Positions 1 through 5,448 of a DNA stretch of 5,448 nucleotides are shown one piece after another. The notes under the pieces were generated by a model that worked only from the letters and a program-made list of their open reading frames with translations, did not search any database and was not told the DNA's origin. The translations under genes and the position numbers were made by a program. Each line of letters begins with the position of its first letter. Within the stretch, counting starts at the first letter, position 1. The DNA comes from Streptococcus sp. (lineage in GTDB: Bacteria; Bacillota; Bacilli; Lactobacillales; Aerococcaceae): assembly GCA_015264885.1 (NCBI GenBank), contig JABZYY010000075.1, positions 1-5,448 of the forward strand, given 5' to 3'.

Positions 1-2
1 AT

Positions 3-1007
3 CCGTTTGCGACGATTGACCCAAACGTCGGAGTGGTAGAAGTACCAGACCTTCGTTTACAAAAACTAACAGAATTAGTGAAACCAAAGAAAACTGTTCC
101 TACGACATTTGAATTTACAGATATCGCGGGAATCGTGAAAGGGGCAAGCCGCGGGGAAGGTCTTGGAAACAAATTCTTAAGCCATATCCGTCAAGTAGAT
201 GCGATTTGCCAAGTCGTTCGTTGTTTTGAAGACGAAAATATTACACACGTGGCTGGGAAAGTTGACCCAATCGCCGACATCGAAACAATCAACCTAGAGT
301 TAGTGTTGGCCGACCTTGAGTCAGTGGACAAACGTATTGCTCGTGTGGCAAAAATTGCGAAAACTAAAGATAAAGACGCGGTTGCTGAACTTGCAGTCTT
401 AGAAAAAATCAAACCTGTGTTAGAAGAAGGAAAATTAGCACGTACGATTGAATTTACAGACGAAGAACTTCCAATCGTGAAAGGCTTATTCCTTTTAACA
501 ACAAAACCAATGCTTTACATCGCAAACATCTCTGAAGATGACGTGATGGAAGGCGGACATAACCAATATGTGCAATTAGTAGAAGACTATGCTGCAAAAG
601 AAGATGCAGAAGTCGTAGTGATTTGTGCGAAAATCGAAGAAGAGGTAGCCGAATTAGAGGAAGAAGAGAAACAAGCCTTCTTAGAAGAAATGGGTATCGA
701 AATCTCAGGGTTAGATATCTTAATCCAAAAAGCATACCACTTATTAGGATTAGCGACTTACTTTACAGCGGGTGAACAAGAAGTGCGCGCGTGGACATTC
801 CGCCGCGGTATGAAAGCTCCGCAATGTGCGGGAATCATCCACTCAGACTTTGAGCGTGGATTTATCCGTGCCGAAACGGTAGCCTATGCAGACCTACTTG
901 AATACGGTAGTATGACGGCTGCAAAAGAAAACGGAAAAGTTCGTCAAGAAGGTAAAGAATATGTCGTGCAAGATGGCGACGTAATGCTCTTTAGATTTAA
1001 TGTATAA
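3..1007 (+). CDS. ychF: YchF/EngD (OLA1 family) P-loop NTPase, 5'-truncated by the window edge
   Basis: Conserved ribosome-associated P-loop NTPase of the Obg-related OLA1/YchF family. Family members bind ATP in preference to GTP and are linked to translation and stress responses. The reading frame is open from base 3 and starts with PFATIDPNVGVVEVPD, the family's switch I region, so the true start and the P-loop (G1, GxxNVGKS) lie upstream. By alignment from memory with E. coli YchF about 32 residues are missing; the visible 334 would give about 366, the usual family length. Visible motifs are G3 DIAG (120-131) followed by KGASRGEGLGNKFL, and NISE (525-536), the NxxE form of G4 that replaces NKxD and accounts for the relaxed guanine specificity. 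A helical, probably coiled-coil insert lies near 290-450, and a C-terminal TGS domain from YFTAGEQEVRAW to the terminal DGDVMLFRFNV. The GTG at 33 is internal, not the start. A DUF1129 gene follows 20 bases later. Nothing looks broken. Confidence 0.97.
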   Translation, partial: PFATIDPNVGVVEVPDLRLQKLTELVKPKKTVPTTFEFTDIAGIVKGASRGEGLGNKFLSHIRQVDAICQVVRCFEDENITHVAGKVDPIADIETINLELVLADLESVDKRIARVAKIAKTKDKDAVAELAVLEKIKPVLEEGKLARTIEFTDEELPIVKGLFLLTTKPMLYIANISEDDVMEGGHNQYVQLVEDYAAKEDAEVVVICAKIEEEVAELEEEEKQAFLEEMGIEISGLDILIQKAYHLLGLATYFTAGEQEVRAWTFRRGMKAPQCAGIIHSDFERGFIRAETVAYADLLEYGSMTAAKENGKVRQEGKEYVVQDGDVMLFRFNV

Positions 1008-1014
1008 GGTTATC

Positions 1015-1019
1015 GGAGG
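1015..1019 (+). promoter_or_regulatory. Ribosome binding site of the DUF1129 gene
   Basis: GGAGG lies 8 bases before the ATG at 1028, inside the 20-base gap after the ychF stop. It is a strong Shine-Dalgarno match and fixes the start. The gap is too short for a separate promoter, so translation is probably from the ychF transcript. Confidence 0.85.
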
Positions 1020-1027
1020 ATTGTAGC

Positions 1028-1711
1028 ATGTCAGAACAAAACGTACAAGAAGAAGTAGTAGTGTCACTAGACGCTCTAAAAGCAGAATTAACAAATAAAA
1101 ATGAACAATACATCTATCAATTAGAACGCGCATTGAAAGAAGCTGGATTTGACGAAGCGCAAGTCGAAAAAGAATTATCAGTGATGCTTCCAGAAATCGT
1201 TGAAAAACAAAAAGCGGGTGTAACGGCTCGTCAATTGTTCGGTACGGTAACAGAACGCGTTCAATCAATCGTAGCTGGTCCAACAAAAGACCCAGACGCA
1301 AAATCTCCAGACTGGCAAATTGCCGTTGACGGAGGACTTTTAGTCGGTGGATTATTCGCTCTTGTGACAGGAGTGATGTTGATGTTAAACCCAAGTGCAG
1401 ATACGCAACCAATGGGACTCTTCACACTTCTCATCAACTTTATCGCAGGGGCATTTGTGATGCTTGCGATTTCTAAAAACGCGCCTAAATTCGATAATCC
1501 AAAAGGTCAACGCGGCTATATCCGTTACTTAGTGGTAAGTACGGTTGCGATGGTTGCTTGGTTAATCTTAGTGGTGTTAAGTCAACAATACATCCCATCT
1601 GTGATTAACATCGTGATGAGTTACGAGTGGTACTTACTCATCGGGGCTGTGGCTCTTGCTGGTAAATTCTACTTGAAGAAGAAATTAAATATTGTCGGAT
1701 CAGTAATGTAA
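1028..1711 (+). CDS. DUF1129 family integral membrane protein
   Basis: A 227-residue membrane protein that I assign to the DUF1129 family; its function is not known. Residues 1-95 are soluble, charged and mostly helical, and include KAGVTARQLFGTVTE at about 62-76, which resembles the conserved K-TARQLYG-PTE stretch of the family. Four hydrophobic segments follow at about 98-120, 129-149, 164-187 and 200-216, with a basic end (KKKLN). There is no signal peptide, so the N-terminal domain should be cytoplasmic and the even number of helices returns the C-terminus to the cytoplasm. The length fits the family. The gene is 20 bases from ychF and has its own strong ribosome binding site, so the two are probably cotranscribed. 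I recall the same order in other Lactobacillales, which hints at a connection with YchF or translation, but nothing in the sequence proves it. A hairpin follows the stop. Confidence 0.88.
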   Translation: MSEQNVQEEVVVSLDALKAELTNKNEQYIYQLERALKEAGFDEAQVEKELSVMLPEIVEKQKAGVTARQLFGTVTERVQSIVAGPTKDPDAKSPDWQIAVDGGLLVGGLFALVTGVMLMLNPSADTQPMGLFTLLINFIAGAFVMLAISKNAPKFDNPKGQRGYIRYLVVSTVAMVAWLILVVLSQQYIPSVINIVMSYEWYLLIGAVALAGKFYLKKKLNIVGSVM

Positions 1712-1727
1712 GAAACGAAAACAATCT

Positions 1728-1786
1728 GTGTGACGGTGACGGCGGAGTGCTTCGTGGAAGTCGGCAGTCATCGCACACTTCTTTTA
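1728..1786 (+). terminator. Long imperfect stem-loop with U-rich tail: possible terminator or attenuator
   Basis: Bases 1728-1778 fold by hand into a stem of about 20 pairs. GTGTG (1728-1732) pairs with CACAC (1774-1778). After a bulged A1733, CGGTGAC (1734-1740) pairs with GTCATCG (1767-1773), with one G-U. GC/GC and GA/TC pairs follow, separated by G-A and G-G mismatches. A terminal CTTC/GAAG stem (1750-1753 with 1757-1760) closes a GTG loop. TTCTTTTA (1779-1786) follows at once, as in a Rho-independent terminator, and the preceding 15 bases are A-rich. The bulges, mismatches and interrupted U tract make it imperfect. Because the U tract runs almost directly into the next gene's ribosome binding site, it could instead act as an attenuator, a partial terminator or an RNA processing/stability hairpin. 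I saw no convincing promoter in the gap. Confidence 0.5.
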
Positions 1787-1787
1787 T

Positions 1788-1795
1788 AGAGGTGA
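1788..1795 (+). promoter_or_regulatory. Ribosome binding site of the DUF2207 gene
   Basis: AGAGGTGA (GAGG at 1789-1792) sits 7 bases before the ATG at 1800 and supports that start over the in-frame ATG at 1809. It begins two bases after the U tract of the preceding hairpin, so hairpin state and ribosome access could influence each other. Confidence 0.75.
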
Positions 1796-1799
1796 GCAT

Positions 1800-3617
1800 A
1801 TGAAACAAATGAAACGTTGGATTATCACGTTTTTATTAGGATTAGTTGCCTTTTTGGGACTCGGTACTACGGTTGATGCGAGAAGTTTAGTCGTTGATAA
1901 GTATGATATCGAAGCAAATATTTTAGAAAATGGGGACGTTCAGTTCTTTGAAACGATTACCTTCCAATCGGATGGTGCGTATAATGGGGTCTTCTATAAC
2001 TTGGATTACTCTGGTTTTGGAAAACCAACAGATGTCAATGCGTATTTAGAAACAAGCGAAGGGCGTCTGTTAATGAACCAGGAGAATTCTGGGAAAAAGG
2101 GAACGTATCAATTAACGGATAGCGGTTCGAAAATTCAGTTCAAAGTATTTTTCCCATTTTCGAACTCGAAATTAAAAGTGACTTTCCAATATACGATTCC
2201 AAAACTCATTACGAACTACTTAGATACGGCGGAATTAAACCGTAAAGTAGTCGGACAAGAGTGGGAAATCGACCAACACAATATTACGGTGAAGGTGAAT
2301 ATTCCTGGAACGGCTTCAAGGGAAACGCTTCGTGCGTGGGGACATGGTGCTGGTCAAAACGGGGATGTAAAAATTGCAGACGATTATCGTTCGGTAACCT
2401 TGACTGCTCCAGAAAATAAAAGTGGTGACTTTGTAGAAGTCCATATGTTATTCCCACAAACATTGACACATGTGAATACAAATGTGAAAAACGAAAAAGC
2501 GTTTGACCGCATCGTAGCCGAAGAGGAAAAGCTCATCAATGACGAGAAAAACCTTAAAAACACAGGATTCTTCGGAATGATTGTTGGGTGGGTGCTCTTA
2601 GTCTTAAATATGATTTATGCTTTTGCGACAGGATTCTTCGCGAACCGTAATCGTCTTGCTAAGGTACAACATATTCCAGATCATCTCTATGAACTTCCTG
2701 AAGATATTACGCCAGCCGTTATGAATCAGGCGGTTTACGGAAAAACAGATATGACCGACTTTAGTGCGACGGTGATGGACCTTGTTCGTAAGAAAGTCTT
2801 GAAATTATCCGATACAGAGCCGTATACCATTACGCTTGTGGACGATACAAAAGAAATGCTTCGTCATGAAAAACTAGCGCTTCATTTACTCTTTGAAGTT
2901 GTTGGTGGTGGAAGCACAACGATTGAACTGGAACAAGTGAAGAAGTATGCGAAAAATCATTCAACGACTTACTACAATGAATGTCAAAAATGGATGGGCG
3001 CTGTCGATACTGCGGCTGAGAAATACCGCGTAACGCGTTTTGGTAAAGACGAACCTCAAGGACGTAGTGGTTTCCCAGGATGCTTACTCGTCATCATCGG
3101 GGCTTTAACCATTGGAGCGGCCTTCTTAACGAAGAATTTAAATTATTTATTGTGGACTGTTGGAGGCGTACTCCTTGTCATTGGACCATTAACCCTTATC
3201 GGTACAGGAATTTTTGCCAACCGTCGTTCTCTTGAAGGGGAATTACGTTATCGTAAATGGCAAGCCTTTAAACAAATGCTAAAAGATCTCTCACCAATGA
3301 AGCGGATCGAAGATTTACCAAGTATTCAACTGTGGGATCACTTCCTTGTTTACGCCATCTCTTTAGGCGTAGCGGAACACGTGATCAAAGTGTTGAAGAA
3401 ATTAATACCAGACCAATTACCAAACAGTGTGTTCTATTCAACTCAAAACGGAACAATTTACTATCCTGTTTCTGATTTTAATAGTACATTTACAAGCTCA
3501 TATAACACTGCGAATTCTTCTGTGAACGGAAGCAGCAACTCTGGTGGGTTCGGTGGAGGATTCTCTGGCGGATCGAGCGGTGGTAGTGGTGGAGGATCCG
3601 GCGGTGGCGGATTCTAA
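1800..3617 (+). CDS. DUF2207 domain-containing membrane protein with glycine-rich C-terminus
   Basis: A 605-residue envelope protein of the DUF2207 (YciQ-like) family; its biochemical role is unknown. A signal peptide (MKQMKRW, hydrophobic to about residue 22) has a likely cleavage site after VDA at 25-27. Residues 28-255 form the extracellular beta-rich DUF2207 domain: it opens with VDKYDIEANILENGDVQFFE, which fits the family's opening pattern, and has GVFYNLDY at 63-70. A helix at about 258-280 leads to a soluble region (281-424), then two close helices at about 425-442 and 448-471. Past these come family-like signatures, RKWQAFKQMLKDLS (485-498) and LWDHFLVYAISLGVAEHV (511-528), a Ser/Asn-rich linker (561-581) and a glycine-rich tail (582-605). 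If the signal is cleaved, three remaining helices place 281-424 and the tail in the cytoplasm. Length and order fit the family. It follows a hairpin and is 14 bases from a methyltransferase gene, with which it should share a transcript. Confidence 0.9.
   Translation: MKQMKRWIITFLLGLVAFLGLGTTVDARSLVVDKYDIEANILENGDVQFFETITFQSDGAYNGVFYNLDYSGFGKPTDVNAYLETSEGRLLMNQENSGKKGTYQLTDSGSKIQFKVFFPFSNSKLKVTFQYTIPKLITNYLDTAELNRKVVGQEWEIDQHNITVKVNIPGTASRETLRAWGHGAGQNGDVKIADDYRSVTLTAPENKSGDFVEVHMLFPQTLTHVNTNVKNEKAFDRIVAEEEKLINDEKNLKNTGFFGMIVGWVLLVLNMIYAFATGFFANRNRLAKVQHIPDHLYELPEDITPAVMNQAVYGKTDMTDFSATVMDLVRKKVLKLSDTEPYTITLVDDTKEMLRHEKLALHLLFEVVGGGSTTIELEQVKKYAKNHSTTYYNECQKWMGAVDTAAEKYRVTRFGKDEPQGRSGFPGCLLVIIGALTIGAAFLTKNLNYLLWTVGGVLLVIGPLTLIGTGIFANRRSLEGELRYRKWQAFKQMLKDLSPMKRIEDLPSIQLWDHFLVYAISLGVAEHVIKVLKKLIPDQLPNSVFYSTQNGTIYYPVSDFNSTFTSSYNTANSSVNGSSNSGGFGGGFSGGSSGGSGGGSGGGGF
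3543..3614 (+). repeat. Glycine-rich low-complexity coding tract
   Basis: This is the last 24 codons of the DUF2207 gene, encoding almost only Gly and Ser with Phe at three places, including the final residue. At the DNA level there are three imperfect copies of GGTGGMGGATYC, at 3552-3563, 3588-3599 and 3603-3614. The tract probably arose by short duplications and may vary in length between strains. Gly-rich C-termini are common in DUF2207 proteins, so it is a family trait rather than an insertion. Confidence 0.85.
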
Positions 3618-3620
3618 TCA

Positions 3621-3626
3621 AAGGAG
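3621..3626 (+). promoter_or_regulatory. Ribosome binding site of the O-methyltransferase gene
   Basis: AAGGAG lies 5 bases before the ATG at 3632, within the 14-base gap after the DUF2207 stop. It is a strong match and selects ATG 3632 over the in-frame ATGs at 3644 and 3647. Confidence 0.88.
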
Positions 3627-3631
3627 AATTT

Positions 3632-4333
3632 ATGTTAAACGAAATGATGCACAGACCAGTTGTCAAACCGGAACTGGTCGAGTACATGCGTTCAAGTCAA
3701 CGCCGTTTTCCGGGGGACTTGGGTGAATTAGAAAATACAGCCAATGAATTAGGAATTCCAATTATTCCTCATGAAACAGCGGTATTTCTAGATTTTATTG
3801 TTGGATTATATCAGCCAAAAAATATTTTAGAAATTGGAACGGCAGTCGGATTCTCAGCGAGTTTGATGGCAACAGCTTCACCACAAGCGAAAGTAACCAC
3901 CATCGACCGCTATGAATTAATGTATAGCCGTGCCAAAGCGAACTTTGAAAGACTAGGGTTGGCCGACCGTATTACACAACTGGAAGGCGATGCGGCAGAT
4001 ATTTTACCAACGTTAGAACAAGGAAAATACGACTTCCTATTTATGGATAGCGCCAAAGCTAAATACATCGAGTTCTTCCCCTATTGCATGGATGTGCTTG
4101 AAGTGGGTGGCGTGCTAATGGTGGACGATATTTTCCAAGGTGGAACGATTTTAGATGATGTGATGGAGCGACCAAGACGTGTGCGTAAGATTCATCGCCG
4201 CCTCAATATGTTCCTTGATTTGGTTCAAAGTGACCCAACATTAAAATCAACTTTACTTCCACTGGGCGACGGAGTGATTCTCATTCAAAAGCTCGAAGAA
4301 AAAGATTTTAAATATATTTTAGAAGACTTGTAA
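3632..4333 (+). CDS. trmR: SAM-dependent O-methyltransferase, TrmR/YrrM-like (tRNA 5-hydroxyuridine methyltransferase)
   Basis: A 233-residue class I methyltransferase of the cation-dependent family (methyltransf_3, COMT/CCoAOMT type). The closest match I recognise is B. subtilis TrmR (YrrM), which methylates 5-hydroxyuridine at tRNA wobble position 34 to give 5-methoxyuridine; the substrate here is inferred from likeness. The N-terminal helix carries MMHRPVVKPELVEYMR. The SAM-binding motif I is ILEIGTAVGFSASLMA (65-80), the acidic ribose-binding residue is D92 in TTIDRYELM, and GDA at 119-121 is the adenine-side motif. The metal site is probably D139 (FMDSAKAKY) with D165 and D166 (MVDDIFQGG). 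The C-terminal PRRVRKIHRRLNMFLDLV and LLPLGDGVILIQK are typical of the TrmR group. There is no signal peptide or membrane helix, so it is cytoplasmic. It follows the DUF2207 gene closely and precedes gltX, another tRNA gene. The general class is certain, the exact substrate less so. Confidence 0.85.
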   Translation: MLNEMMHRPVVKPELVEYMRSSQRRFPGDLGELENTANELGIPIIPHETAVFLDFIVGLYQPKNILEIGTAVGFSASLMATASPQAKVTTIDRYELMYSRAKANFERLGLADRITQLEGDAADILPTLEQGKYDFLFMDSAKAKYIEFFPYCMDVLEVGGVLMVDDIFQGGTILDDVMERPRRVRKIHRRLNMFLDLVQSDPTLKSTLLPLGDGVILIQKLEEKDFKYILEDL

Positions 4334-4341
4334 ATTAATCA

Positions 4342-4370
4342 TGGAAATCCTCCTTGAAAAGTTTTACAAT
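4342..4370 (+). promoter_or_regulatory. Candidate sigma-A promoter for gltX
   Basis: A -10 box TACAAT (4365-4370, 5 of 6 to consensus) lies 17 bases after TGGAAA (4342-4347, 4 of 6 to TTGACA). Transcription would start near 4376-4378, giving a leader of about 25 bases before the gltX ATG. No TG extension precedes the -10. No terminator hairpin is visible between the methyltransferase stop and gltX, so readthrough from upstream is also likely. The leader is far too short for a T-box. Confidence 0.4.
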
Positions 4371-4404
4371 AAGAAGAATGACAAAAGAAAGGAAGTTTTA
4401 CAAT
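4359..4404 (+). repeat. Direct repeat AAGTTTTACAAT around the gltX leader
   Basis: AAGTTTTACAAT occurs exactly at 4359-4370 and 4393-4404, 34 bases apart. The first copy contains the candidate -10 box and the second ends on the first two bases of the gltX start codon. The complementary 7-mer TTGTAAA at 4328-4334, spanning the methyltransferase stop codon, could pair with either copy. The bases are A/T-rich, so chance is possible. Confidence 0.6.
4390..4395 (+). promoter_or_regulatory. Ribosome binding site of gltX
   Basis: AGGAAG lies 7 bases before the ATG at 4403. It is weaker than the sites of the other genes here, and its last three bases are in the second copy of the 12-base direct repeat. 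Confidence 0.7.
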
Positions 4405-5448
4405 GACAGATAAAGTGCGTGTACGTTATGCACCAAGTCCAACAGGGCACTTACACATCGGGAATGCCCGTACAGCTCTATTTAACTATTTATTCGCGAG
4501 ACACTATGGTGGAGAGTTCATCATCCGTATCGAGGATACTGACCGCAAGAGAAATCTTGAACACGGTGAAGAAAGCCAATTAGAAAACTTAACATGGCTT
4601 GGAATGGATTGGGATGAAGGGCCAGACAAACCTGGCAAATACGGTCCATACCGTCAATCAGAACGTGAACACATTTATAATCCACTAATCGAGCAATTAA
4701 TTGCCGAAGACAAAGCGTATAAATGCTACATGACAGAGGAAGAATTGGAAGCAGAACGTGAAGCGCAACGTGCTCGTGGCGAAATGCCACACTACAGCGG
4801 GCAACATGCTCACTTAACACAAGAGCAACGTGACGCTTTTGAAGCAGAAGGACGCACTCCTGTTGTTCGTTTCCGTGTTCCAAAACAAGGAACTTACGTA
4901 TTCGACGATATCGTTAAAGGCGAAATTTCATTCGAATCTACAAGTGTCGGTGGCGACTTCGTTATCTTAAAACGTGACGGAATGCCAACTTACAACTTCG
5001 CAGTAGCAGTGGATGACCACTTCATGGAAATCACTCACGTTTTACGTGGAGATGACCATATTGCCAACACTCCAAAACAATTAATGATTTACGAAGCATT
5101 CGGTTGGGTACCACCACGTTTTGGACATATGACTTTAATCATTAACACTGAAACAGGTAAGAAATTATCAAAACGTGATGAATCAATCCTACAATTTATC
5201 GAACAATATAAAGACTTAGGGTACTTACCAGAAGCGATGTTCAACTTTATCGCGCTTCTAGGATGGTCTCCTCAAGGCGAACACGAAATCTTCAGCCGTG
5301 AAGAATTCATCGAAATCTTCGACGAAAAACGTCTTGGTAAATCACCAGCTGCCTTCGATCCTAAGAAATTAGAATGGATTAACAACACATACGTGAAGAA
5401 AACTCCATTAGAAGAAGTCGCTGAAATGGCGATTGCTCAATTAAAAGA
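4403..5448 (+). CDS. gltX: Glutamyl-tRNA synthetase, 3'-truncated by the window edge
   Basis: Class I aminoacyl-tRNA synthetase that charges tRNA-Glu with glutamate in the cytoplasm. The frame is open from ATG 4403 to the window end, 348 complete codons plus two bases; full-length family members have roughly 480-500 residues, so part of the C-terminal anticodon-binding domain is missing. The start [20 protein letters not shown] holds the HIGH-type motif (HIGN, 18-21), followed by RIEDTDRKR (42-50), which binds substrate. GPYRQSER (81-88), [11 protein letters not shown] (196-206) and HVLRGDDHI (212-220) line the active site. The KMSKS-type loop is KLSKR at 254-258. The four-residue zinc site of E. 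coli GluRS is not evident: only C108 is seen in [14 protein letters not shown], as is usual in Gram-positive enzymes. It is probably the non-discriminating form that also makes Glu-tRNA-Gln for GatCAB, but that is inferred from the likely taxon. It may have its own promoter (4342-4370) besides readthrough. Confidence 0.97.
   Translation, partial: MTDKVRVRYAPSPTGHLHIGNARTALFNYLFARHYGGEFIIRIEDTDRKRNLEHGEESQLENLTWLGMDWDEGPDKPGKYGPYRQSEREHIYNPLIEQLIAEDKAYKCYMTEEELEAEREAQRARGEMPHYSGQHAHLTQEQRDAFEAEGRTPVVRFRVPKQGTYVFDDIVKGEISFESTSVGGDFVILKRDGMPTYNFAVAVDDHFMEITHVLRGDDHIANTPKQLMIYEAFGWVPPRFGHMTLIINTETGKKLSKRDESILQFIEQYKDLGYLPEAMFNFIALLGWSPQGEHEIFSREEFIEIFDEKRLGKSPAAFDPKKLEWINNTYVKKTPLEEVAEMAIAQLK

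Noticed and set aside
33..35. GTG at 33 as the start of the ychF gene
   Set aside because: The frame stays open to base 3 and the residues before it (PFATIDPNVG) are conserved YchF sequence, so the gene starts upstream of the window.
894..1412. 172-codon open frame on the - strand
   Set aside because: It lies opposite ychF and the DUF1129 gene, is rich in Leu and Arg as expected from antisense of a coding frame, has no recognisable domain, and runs across two well-supported genes.
3544..3726. 60-codon + strand frame across the DUF2207/methyltransferase junction
   Set aside because: It is an out-of-frame reading of the glycine-rich tract and the start of the methyltransferase gene, with no ribosome binding site supporting it.
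4320..4355. Minus-strand AAGGAGG followed by ATG and a 7-codon frame (MINLQVF) in the gap before gltX
   Set aside because: The match to a ribosome binding site is good, but the peptide is only seven residues and ends inside the antisense of the methyltransferase gene; no promoter or conserved product supports it.
4334..4402. Possible T-box riboswitch ahead of gltX
   Set aside because: The gap is only 69 bases, too short for a T-box, and shows neither the conserved T-box sequence nor a terminator hairpin.
4521..4883. 120-codon open frame on the - strand inside gltX
   Set aside because: It is fully antisense to an unmistakable GluRS catalytic domain and its translation shows no family features.

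Overview
The window looks like a chromosomal housekeeping stretch from a low- to moderate-GC Gram-positive bacterium, most likely a member of the Lactobacillales. The reasons are strong AGGAGG-type ribosome binding sites in front of the genes, a Gram-positive style glutamyl-tRNA synthetase, and a ychF gene followed directly by a DUF1129 membrane protein, an arrangement I recall from lactobacilli and relatives. I cannot name the genus. All five genes read rightward on the + strand; the first and last are cut by the window edges.

Left part (1-1711): the last ~334 codons of ychF, a conserved nucleotide-binding translation-associated P-loop protein, then, 20 bases on, a 227-residue four-helix membrane protein of the DUF1129 family. 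These two look like one operon.

Middle (1712-4333): an 88-base gap almost filled by a long imperfect stem-loop with a U-rich 3' tail, then a 605-residue secreted/membrane-anchored DUF2207 protein with a glycine-rich C-terminus. It is followed after 14 bases by a SAM-dependent O-methyltransferase resembling TrmR/YrrM, the tRNA wobble-uridine (5-hydroxyuridine) methyltransferase. The last two are clearly cotranscribed.

Right part (4334-5448): a 69-base gap holding a plausible sigma-A promoter and a repeated 12-mer, then the first 348 codons of gltX (glutamyl-tRNA synthetase), which run off the window.

Three of the five genes (ychF, the methyltransferase, gltX) concern ribosomes or tRNA; the other two are poorly characterised membrane proteins. 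I see no mobile element, CRISPR array, tRNA or rRNA gene, phage gene or defence system, and I do not think an undescribed system is visible here. The points most worth a second look are the stem-loop in front of the DUF2207 gene, the repeats around the gltX start, and the pairing of the DUF2207 gene with the methyltransferase gene.
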